NCBI GenBank assembly: GCA_946621635.1
Contig: CAMOOR010000053.1
Coordinates: 1-12,068, forward strand
From: Colimorpha sp002372855
Lineage (GTDB): Bacteria > Bacteroidota > Bacteroidia > Bacteroidales > P3
Length of the DNA stretch: 12,068 nucleotides
Reading direction: 5' to 3'
A program made the translations under genes and the position numbers. Shown here piece after piece: positions 1 to 4,830 of the stretch. The first letter of the stretch is position 1. Each line of letters starts with the position of its first letter. The notes under the pieces are model-generated. The model had not been told where the DNA came from. It did not search any database and saw nothing but the letters and a program-made list of their open reading frames with translations.

Positions 1-272
1 GTGTGCTGCTGGCGGTAGAGGATGAAGCTCTTGGCCACGTTGTAGTAGCCTTCCTGCATGAGGGCCACCTCGACCTGGTTCTGTATCTCCTCGACGGTGA
101 TGCCGTTATGGATATCGAGCCGTGCGAGGATTTTCGACAGCCGGCCCAGGTCGATGGGCTCGCCCAGGGCGTTGAACGCCTTGATGATGGCGTTCATAAT
201 CTTGTCCAGCGAGAAGCGCTCGGTCTTCCCGTCGCGTTTGGTGATGGTGAAACTGGTGGTGTTGGTCTCCAT
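1..272 (-). CDS. Ribonucleotide reductase large subunit, N-terminal ATP-cone (partial, cut by window edge)
   Basis: This is the first 90 codons of a ribonucleotide reductase alpha chain, which reduces ribonucleotides to deoxyribonucleotides in the cytoplasm. The visible part is an ATP-cone, the regulatory domain that binds ATP or dATP to set overall activity. It has the KRDGK motif at residues 12-16, ERFSLDKIMNAI at 18-29, and the conserved VEEIQNQVEVALM stretch at 60-72 followed by YYNVAKSFILYRQQH. The ATG at 272 is followed directly by the domain, so the start is well supported. The gene sits behind a cobalamin riboswitch. In other bacteria that arrangement marks a B12-independent reductase (class Ia or III) that is turned off when B12 is available for a class II enzyme. 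The catalytic domain lies outside the window, so the class cannot be read directly. I favour class Ia (NrdA-like), with NrdD as the alternative. Confidence 0.85.
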   Translation of the reverse strand, partial: METNTTSFTITKRDGKTERFSLDKIMNAIIKAFNALGEPIDLGRLSKILARLDIHNGITVEEIQNQVEVALMQEGYYNVAKSFILYRQQH

Positions 273-330
273 TGTGCTGCTTGTTATAATATGTGTTTTA
301 ATTTATATATACTCAACTAAAAACTGTGCG

Positions 331-376
331 CAAAAGGAGGCCGACAGGCATGATGGCAATCGACGGCCGCCTTTTG
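331..376 (-). terminator. Expression-platform hairpin of the cobalamin riboswitch
   Basis: Between the riboswitch aptamer and the reductase start lies an inverted repeat. Its 13-bp arms (364-376 and 331-343) contain one mismatch and enclose a 20-nt loop. On the minus strand the 3' arm ends in CCTTTTG and a TTTTT run follows about 10 nt later. This resembles an intrinsic terminator placed to be controlled by the aptamer. The T-tract is interrupted, so a structure acting on translation initiation is also possible. Start codon 272 lies about 60 nt downstream. Confidence 0.6.
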
Positions 377-388
377 ACGCGAAAGGGG

Positions 389-570
389 CATGGTTCCGTA
401 CTTGCTCATGGCAGGTCTCCTGGCTTTCCCTCCGTCGGCATGCCTTCTCAGGGCCCTGGGCCCCAATGGCTTACCATTGCCGACGACAGTCGGGTCTCAC
501 AGTTGCGCGACAGCCCGCGATTCTCACGCGGTTCCCTCTTGGTCCGCCCTCACGGGGGCGGAAACCATGG
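389..570 (-). promoter_or_regulatory. Adenosylcobalamin (B12) riboswitch aptamer
   Basis: Read on the minus strand, this leader has the conserved landmarks of a cobalamin riboswitch. The B12 box AAGCCAGGAGACCTGCC is at 426-410. The core containing GAATCGCGGGCTGT and CGCAACTGTGA lies near 498-523. A GAGGGAA element sits just upstream of the core, at 538-532. The ends close a helix: CATGGTTTCCG (570-560) pairs with CGGAACCATG (398-389) with one bulged base. A GC-rich stem-loop, CCGCCC/GGGCGG, follows the first strand. Family knowledge says coenzyme B12 binding normally lowers downstream expression. The downstream gene is a ribonucleotide reductase, so the predicted effect is repression of that enzyme when B12 is plentiful. 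Confidence 0.93.
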
Positions 571-625
571 CAAAATGTTCATGTCAAAGTACTTGGCTCG
601 CTCGCACCTCGTCCTCTTCACGCTG

Positions 626-657
626 CAAAGATACACCCATTCCCCCAATTGGCCAAA
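626..657 (-). promoter_or_regulatory. Bacteroidota-type promoter for the riboswitch/reductase transcript
   Basis: On the minus strand, TTTG at 657-654 is followed after 20 bases by TATCTTTG at 633-626. This matches the Bacteroidota primary sigma consensus (-33 TTTG, -7 TAnnTTTG). Transcription would start near 620, about 50 nt before the riboswitch aptamer. Confidence 0.7.
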
Positions 658-736
658 TAAAGTTCTCAACTCAAAATTGTTGATAATTATTCCCGACCCC
701 CTCCGCACCCCACCCGACACCCACCCGATTCGGCCC

Positions 737-837
737 TTCTCATATAGTTCCTATATACTTCTCATATACTTCTTATATCACCTATATAAGAAGTATATGA
801 GAAGTATATGAGAACGATATAAGAACGATATAAGAAA
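737..837. repeat. Inverted array of 11-bp AT-rich units (long hairpin)
   Basis: The right arm is five tandem 11-bp units: TATATAAGAAG (783), TATATGAGAAG (794), TATATGAGAAC (805), GATATAAGAAC (816) and GATATAAGAAA (827). The left arm holds four units of the same motif in reverse orientation. The central part forms a perfect 26-bp inverted repeat (753-778 with 784-809) around a 5-nt loop, and pairing continues imperfectly on both sides. The array lies between the promoter of the B12-controlled reductase and that of pruA. It has no T-tract and encodes nothing convincing. It shares period and two-armed layout with the array near 11176, although its sequence differs. Confidence 0.85.
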
Positions 838-860
838 TGCCGAATTATGTACCTCTTCGA

Positions 861-886
861 CCCCTCTCGGGTGCCTCCGGGAGGGG
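861..886. repeat. GC-rich hairpin upstream of pruA
   Basis: CCCCTCTCGG (861-870) pairs with CCGGGAGGGG (877-886) over ten positions, one of them a T-G wobble, around a 6-nt loop. No proper T-tract follows on either strand and no gene ends nearby. A transcription terminator is therefore not well supported. It may be a structural element that protects the pruA region from upstream transcription. Confidence 0.5.
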
Positions 887-914
887 AGTTTGTCAACAAG
901 TGTTGAAATTTTTT

Positions 915-946
915 TTTGGCGATTTCGGAAAATGTTTGTAAATTTG
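915..946 (+). promoter_or_regulatory. Bacteroidota-type promoter of pruA
   Basis: TTTG at 915-918 is followed after 20 bases by TAAATTTG at 939-946, a full match to the -33/-7 consensus. Transcription would begin near 953, giving a leader of about 27 nt before the ATG at 980. Confidence 0.75.
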
Positions 947-979
947 CACCCAAATTAAACCACTAAAAACATTAACAAA

Positions 980-2614
980 ATGAACAACAGCATTTTCGTA
1001 TTCCCGAAACCTGAAAACGAACCTGTGCTTGGCTACAAACCCGGCAGCCCCGAGCGCAAGGAAATCCGCAAGGCCCTCGACGAGCTCTACAACAAAGTGA
1101 CCGAGATTCCCGCCATCATCGGCGGCAAGGAGGTCAAGACCAAGAATATGGGTGAGGTTGTCATGCCCACCGAGAACCATCACGTGCTGGCCCGCTACCA
1201 CAAGGTGGGCGAGAAGGAGGTGCAGCAGGCCATCGCCGCCGCCATGAAGGCGCAGAAGGAGTGGGCCGAGACGCCCTGGATGGACCGTGCCAGCGTCATG
1301 CTGAAGATTGCCACGCTGATCAGCGGCAAGTACCGCTACCTGATCAACGCCGCCACCATGCTCGGCCAGGGCAAGACCACCATGCAGGCCGAAATCGACA
1401 GCGCCTGCGAGCTGGTGGACTTCCTGCGCTACAACGCTTTCTATGCCAGCCAGATATACAGCGACCAGCCCTGCTCCGACAAGGGTACGCTGAACTACGT
1501 CACCTACCGCGCCATGGAGGGCTTTGTGTTCGCCATCACGCCGTTCAACTTCACCTCCATCGCCAGCAACCTCTGCCTCAGCCCCGTGCTGATGGGCAAC
1601 GTGTGCATCTGGAAGCCCTCGACCACGGCCTTGCTGAGCAACTACCTGCTGATGAAGATCTACAAGGAAGCCGGCCTGCCCGACGGCGTGGTGAACTTCC
1701 TGCCCGGCAGCGGCGCCCTCATCGGCAAGGTGGCCTTCGCCGACGAGAACCTCGCCGGTGTCCACTTCACCGGCAGCACCGCCACCTTCAAGGGTTTCTG
1801 GAAGGAAATCGGCAAGAACATCGACCACTACCGCAGCTACCCCAAGATTGTGGGCGAAACCGGCGGCAAGGACTTCATCATGGTGCACAAGAGCGCTGAC
1901 CCCGACCAGGTGGCCACCGCCATCGTGCGCGGCGCCTTCGAGTTCCAGGGCCAGAAATGCTCGGCCGCCAGCCGCGCCTATGTGCCCGCCTCGATGTGGC
2001 CCAAGGTGGAGAAGATTGTCGGCAAGATGCTGAAAGAGATTAAGATGGGCGATGTGCGCGACTTCTCGGCCTTCGTCAACGCCGTTATCGACGAGGCCTC
2101 GTTCGACACCTGCAAGGCCTACATCGACCACGCCAAGAAGAGCAAGGACGCCGAGATTGTCTTTGGTGGCAAGTGCGACAAGAAGAAGGGCTGGTTCGTC
2201 GAGCCCACCGTCATCCTGGCCAAGAAGCCCGACTACAAGAGCATGTGCGAGGAGATCTTCGGACCCATCATCACCATTTACGTCTACGACGACAAGGACT
2301 ACGAGAAGACCTGCCAGCTGTGCGACACCACGTCGCCCTACGCCCTCACCGGTGCCATCTTCGCCAGCGACCGCAAGGCCCTGCGCACGGGCTACGACCT
2401 GCTGAAGAATGCCGCAGGCAACATCTACTTCAACGACAAGCCCACCGGAGCCGTTGTGGGTCAGCAGCCCTTCGGCGGCGCCCGCGCCAGCGGCACCAAC
2501 GACAAGGCCGGCTCGTACCTCAATCTCATCCGCTGGACCTCGCCGCAGGCCATCAAGGAGACATTCGACCCCGCTCGCGACTACAAGTATCCGTTTATCA
2601 GCTCGGCGGAGTAA
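980..2614 (+). CDS. pruA: L-glutamate gamma-semialdehyde dehydrogenase (1-pyrroline-5-carboxylate dehydrogenase)
   Basis: A 544-residue NAD-dependent aldehyde dehydrogenase of the ALDH4 type. It oxidises glutamate semialdehyde, formed from pyrroline-5-carboxylate, to glutamate in proline and arginine catabolism in the cytoplasm. Visible motifs are ITPFNF (186-191), KPS (212-214), the GSTATFKGFWKE region after FTGS (263-266), GETGGKDF with the general-base Glu293, and FQGQKCSAASR with nucleophile Cys327. EEIFGP (424-429) and QPFGGARASGTNDKAG (496-511) follow. The long linker between the FTGS loop and the catalytic Glu, containing YRSYPKIVGE, separates ALDH4 from ordinary aldehyde dehydrogenases. 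Length fits the stand-alone enzyme, with no fused proline dehydrogenase domain. Codon use is strongly biased to C- and G-ending codons, suggesting high expression. It is monocistronic, with its own promoter and a terminator at 2632. Confidence 0.93.
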   Translation: MNNSIFVFPKPENEPVLGYKPGSPERKEIRKALDELYNKVTEIPAIIGGKEVKTKNMGEVVMPTENHHVLARYHKVGEKEVQQAIAAAMKAQKEWAETPWMDRASVMLKIATLISGKYRYLINAATMLGQGKTTMQAEIDSACELVDFLRYNAFYASQIYSDQPCSDKGTLNYVTYRAMEGFVFAITPFNFTSIASNLCLSPVLMGNVCIWKPSTTALLSNYLLMKIYKEAGLPDGVVNFLPGSGALIGKVAFADENLAGVHFTGSTATFKGFWKEIGKNIDHYRSYPKIVGETGGKDFIMVHKSADPDQVATAIVRGAFEFQGQKCSAASRAYVPASMWPKVEKIVGKMLKEIKMGDVRDFSAFVNAVIDEASFDTCKAYIDHAKKSKDAEIVFGGKCDKKKGWFVEPTVILAKKPDYKSMCEEIFGPIITIYVYDDKDYEKTCQLCDTTSPYALTGAIFASDRKALRTGYDLLKNAAGNIYFNDKPTGAVVGQQPFGGARASGTNDKAGSYLNLIRWTSPQAIKETFDPARDYKYPFISSAE

Positions 2615-2631
2615 TTGTAATATGTAAAAAG

Positions 2632-2665
2632 AAAAAGGCTGGCACCAATTGGCGCCAGCCTTTTT
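2632..2665. terminator. Bidirectional terminator between pruA and the FKBP gene
   Basis: GGCTGGCACC (2637-2646) and GGCGCCAGCC (2651-2660) form a 10-position stem with one mismatch around AATT. The stem is flanked by an A-run on the left and a T-run on the right. It therefore works as an intrinsic terminator for both converging genes. Confidence 0.9.
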
Positions 2666-2687
2666 TTCTGTCTGCAGTAAGTCCCGG

Positions 2688-3296
2688 TTAGAGCACTTTG
2701 ATGAGTTCCACGTCGAACACCAGGGCGGCGTAGGGCGGGATGTCGGCGCCGGCGCCGTGTTCGCCGTAGGCCAGGTTGTAGGGGATGAAGAAGCGGTACT
2801 TGGCGCCCTCCTTCATGAGCTGCACGCCCTCGGTCCAGCCGCTGATGACCTGGCGCAGGCCGAAGTCAGCAGGCACGCCGCGGCGGTAGCTGGAGTCGAA
2901 GACCGTGCCGTCGAGCAGGCGGCCTTCGTAGTGGCAGCGTACGGTGTCGCTGGCCTTGGGCTGGCGGCCGGTGCCTTCCTGCAACACGGTGTACTGCAGG
3001 CCGCTGGCGGTGGTCACCACGCCGGGCTGCTTCTTGTTCTCGGCCAGGAAGGCCTCGCCCTCGGCGCGGGCGGCGCGGCCACGCTCGGCGGCCTCGGCCT
3101 GCTGGCGCTCCTCCAGCTCGTTGAAGAAGTGCTGTAGCACCTGCTGCACCTCGGCGGCGCTCATCTGTTCCGGCCGGCCCTCCATCACGTCGCGGATGGC
3201 GGCGGCATAATCGTCAATGTTCAGGCTCTTTCCCAAGCCCATACCAATCAGTTGGTGGCCAATGTTGTGGCCCAATGCATAGCTTAATTTATCCAT
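2688..3296 (-). CDS. FKBP-type peptidyl-prolyl cis-trans isomerase (FklB/FkpA-like)
   Basis: A 202-residue prolyl isomerase that speeds cis-trans isomerisation of X-Pro bonds during folding. Residues 1-60 match the helical FKBP N-terminal dimerisation domain. A charged helical linker follows at about 60-90, and the FKBP catalytic domain runs from about 97 to 202. Pocket residues are present: Tyr123, Phe133-Asp134, Val150-Ile151, Trp154, Tyr177 in LAYG, Ile186 and Phe194. No signal peptide or lipobox is visible, so a cytoplasmic FklB-like form is more likely than periplasmic FkpA. The start is the ATG at 3296. I see no clear TTTG/TAnnTTTG promoter upstream on this strand. The first 34 codons are repeated perfectly at 4594-4699, inside a chimeric fragment. 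Confidence 0.9.
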   Translation of the reverse strand: MDKLSYALGHNIGHQLIGMGLGKSLNIDDYAAAIRDVMEGRPEQMSAAEVQQVLQHFFNELEERQQAEAAERGRAARAEGEAFLAENKKQPGVVTTASGLQYTVLQEGTGRQPKASDTVRCHYEGRLLDGTVFDSSYRRGVPADFGLRQVISGWTEGVQLMKEGAKYRFFIPYNLAYGEHGAGADIPPYAALVFDVELIKVL

Positions 3297-3299
3297 AAT
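3194..3299 (-). repeat. 106-bp direct repeat, copy 1 (5' end of the FKBP gene)
   Basis: These 106 bases, from 3 nt upstream of the FKBP start codon to the first base of codon 35, recur without a mismatch at 4594-4699. The offset is exactly 1,400 bp. The copies are in the same orientation and bracket the membrane-protein and DUF454 genes. Confidence 0.97.
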
Positions 3300-3329
3300 G
3301 CTTTCAATAACGGCGTTTGTCGGGTTTTA

Positions 3330-3361
3330 TTGTGGGCGGGTCCCTTAAAGCCGTATTTTTG
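3330..3361 (+). promoter_or_regulatory. Probable promoter of the membrane-protein/DUF454 pair
   Basis: TATTTTTG at 3354-3361 matches the -7 consensus. A weaker TTG at 3330-3332 lies 21 bases upstream. Transcription starting near 3368 would leave the TTG codon at 3317 outside the message, which supports the ATG at 3395 as the start. Confidence 0.5.
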
Positions 3362-3394
3362 CTCGCTGGCGATATTTTTTTCGGGGCAATAAAA

Positions 3395-4183
3395 ATGCAA
3401 TATTGCCGTTATTCGGGAAAACTGTTAAAAAAAATGATGGCGAAAGATTGGAGTGGCTTTTGGCACAAGGTCGTGCCGGGCGTCAATGTGTTGTTGGTTG
3501 CAATCTGCATTTGTGGCAACGTTGCAAGTAACGTGGGTTTCTGCCGTCCAGTGTTGTGGGCCGCCATTGTGCAGGCGGTCAGTTTTCTGAATGTCATCGG
3601 TTTCACAAGGTTGGAACAGACGCGGCTGAGGGTCGTGAATGCCTTGCTGTGCGGCATCAGCACATGTGTGTACGTCTACTGGTGCCTGTTTCTTGGTATG
3701 TGGGTGATGTTTATGCCTGTGCCGCTGTGGTTTCTGTTTCTGCTGGTGTGGCGCAATATGGTTCGCCCTGTTTTCGCTTCCGCAAGGTGGTGGTACCTGG
3801 CTGGCATACTGCTCTGTGTCCTGTTCGCCCTCAGCTGCGGCAAAGGCTACAGCTCTGCGTGCAAGGCTTACGATGAAGGCCGCGTGCCCGACGGCAATCC
3901 GATGACGGAGCGCATCGCCGGTATGAAGTTCCTTTACCATACGGAATACTGTCTTTACGATGGCTGGCGGCCACCGCGGCACGACCCGGCCCTGGTGCTC
4001 GGAATGAGGCTCAACGACAATCGCGACCCACTCGCAGGCATGGACTTGGAAAGCCGTGTGGCGTTGTATCGGGAGATGTATCCCGACCGTCCCGTCGTCC
4101 TTGGGTGTGCCTGCAGCGTGGAGTCGGCACTCAACGGATATTCCACCGACCCATTATGGGAGGAAAACAATAAAAGCAACTGA
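3395..4183 (+). CDS. Multi-pass membrane protein of unknown function
   Basis: I do not recognise this 262-residue protein. Residues 1-27 are basic. About five hydrophobic segments follow, roughly at 28-48, 52-71, 79-99, 101-119 and 132-148. A hydrophilic C-terminal part of about 110 residues comes last, with scattered cysteines and a polar tail. The open frame extends upstream to a TTG at 3317. I chose the ATG at 3395 because the likely promoter lies between the two; ATGs at 3434 and 3437 are further alternatives. The gene is richer in TTG, GCA and other A/T-type codons than pruA or GAPDH. That suits weak expression or a foreign origin. It is followed after 2 nt by the DUF454 gene, so the two are probably cotranscribed. 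Both lie inside the segment bracketed by the 106-bp repeats. Confidence 0.75.
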   Translation: MQYCRYSGKLLKKMMAKDWSGFWHKVVPGVNVLLVAICICGNVASNVGFCRPVLWAAIVQAVSFLNVIGFTRLEQTRLRVVNALLCGISTCVYVYWCLFLGMWVMFMPVPLWFLFLLVWRNMVRPVFASARWWYLAGILLCVLFALSCGKGYSSACKAYDEGRVPDGNPMTERIAGMKFLYHTEYCLYDGWRPPRHDPALVLGMRLNDNRDPLAGMDLESRVALYREMYPDRPVVLGCACSVESALNGYSTDPLWEENNKSN

Positions 4184-4185
4184 AA

Positions 4186-4560
4186 ATGAAAAGGATAATC
4201 TATATCACCATAGGATTGATTTGTGTGGGCTTGGGTGTGCTGGGCGTGATTGTTCCGGGCCTTCCCACGACGCCGTTCCTGCTGCTGGCGTCGTGGCTTT
4301 TCTACCGCTCGTCGCCGCGTCTGCAGCAATGGCTGCTCGACTCCTGGCTGGGCAAGTATATCCGTTCCTACCACAGGCACGGAGGCATGACGGCCACCCA
4401 GAAGGCCGGCGCCGTGGGGGTGATGGTGTTTTTTGTGCTCCTCTCGGCGTTTGTCTTCATCCCCTCCACCTCGGTGGCGCGGCCCATAGTGCTTGCCGTC
4501 GGCGCTGTGGGTGCGCTGACGGTCATCTTTGCGGTCCCCAACGCCAAGAACGACGATTGA
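4186..4560 (+). CDS. DUF454 (YbaN-family) inner-membrane protein
   Basis: A 124-residue small membrane protein of the DUF454/YbaN family, whose function is not established. The family pattern is clear. A first hydrophobic segment (about 4-24) contains GLGVLGVIVPGLPTTPFLLL. It is followed by ASWLFYRSSPRLQQWLL and a short stretch with LGKYIRSY, then two more hydrophobic segments at about 75-92 and 98-116. Length matches the family. It begins 2 nt after the stop of the preceding membrane-protein gene, indicating a two-gene unit. Its stop is 4 nt from the end of the converging chimeric fragment. Confidence 0.88.
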   Translation: MKRIIYITIGLICVGLGVLGVIVPGLPTTPFLLLASWLFYRSSPRLQQWLLDSWLGKYIRSYHRHGGMTATQKAGAVGVMVFFVLLSAFVFIPSTSVARPIVLAVGAVGALTVIFAVPNAKNDD

Positions 4561-4564
4561 AATC

Positions 4565-4696
4565 TCAGCGGCTCATGCGCTGGCGGAGGTAGAGGATGGC
4601 GGCGGCATAATCGTCAATGTTCAGGCTCTTTCCCAAGCCCATACCAATCAGTTGGTGGCCAATGTTGTGGCCCAATGCATAGCTTAATTTATCCAT
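4565..4696 (-). pseudogene. Chimeric mini-ORF: FKBP N-terminus fused to BtuF-like C-terminus
   Basis: A 43-codon open frame runs from ATG at 4696 to TGA at 4565. Its first 34 codons are identical to the start of the FKBP gene (MDKLSYALGHNI through DDYAAAI). The next eight (LYLRQRMS) are identical to the end of the BtuF-like gene, followed by Arg and stop. The underlying DNA is a perfect 106-bp match to 3194-3299 and a perfect 31-bp match (4571-4601) to 6354-6384. The two matches overlap by 8 bp, GGATGGCG, which both parents share at the junction. Neither parental domain is complete, so a folded isomerase or binding protein cannot be made. I read it as a recombination scar. Translation of a small peptide is possible but unsupported. 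Confidence 0.85.
4571..4601 (-). repeat. 31-bp repeat shared with the 3' end of the BtuF-like gene
   Basis: Identical to 6354-6384, which encodes the last residues (ILYLRQRMS) of the BtuF-like protein. Identity stops just before the BtuF-like final Glu codon and stop. Confidence 0.93.
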
Positions 4697-4699
4697 AAT
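4594..4699 (-). repeat. 106-bp direct repeat, copy 2
   Basis: Perfect copy of 3194-3299, ending 3 nt upstream of the copied start codon. Beyond both ends the two loci diverge at once. The lack of any mismatch suggests a recent duplication or ongoing homogenisation. Confidence 0.97.
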
Positions 4700-4755
4700 A
4701 TATTAAAACGTCTTTTACAGAAATTTATTGTATCTATATAAATAGAAAAAAATAT

Positions 4756-4786
4756 TTTGTCGGATGGAATATTATTTGTACTTTTG
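4756..4786 (+). promoter_or_regulatory. Bacteroidota-type promoter of the lipoprotein gene
   Basis: TTTG at 4756-4759 is followed after 19 bases by TACTTTTG at 4779-4786. Predicted transcription start is near 4793, about 38 nt before the ATG at 4831. Confidence 0.75.
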
Positions 4787-4830
4787 CAAATCGGAAAAAG
4801 AATGAAACATAAACACAAGAATTCAAAAAT

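Noticed and set aside
58..811. Overlapping plus-strand open frames across the left region
   Set aside because: They run through the antisense of the reductase gene and the riboswitch. Composition is not protein-like and structured RNA explains the sequence.
737..837. CRISPR array
   Set aside because: Units are 11 bp, directly abutting and inverted about a centre, with no spacers and no cas genes nearby.
893..2131. Long minus-strand open frame (412 codons)
   Set aside because: It lies antisense to pruA and has low-complexity Gly/Ala/His/Val composition. It is a shadow created by the biased codon use of the real gene.
3317..3394. TTG start giving 26 more residues on the membrane protein
   Set aside because: The likely -7 element lies at 3354-3361, so this codon would be upstream of the transcript. 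ATG 3395 is simpler.
4594..4699. Insertion sequence or target-site duplication
   Set aside because: No transposase is present between the repeats, and 106 bp is far longer than typical target duplications. Homologous or microhomology recombination fits better.
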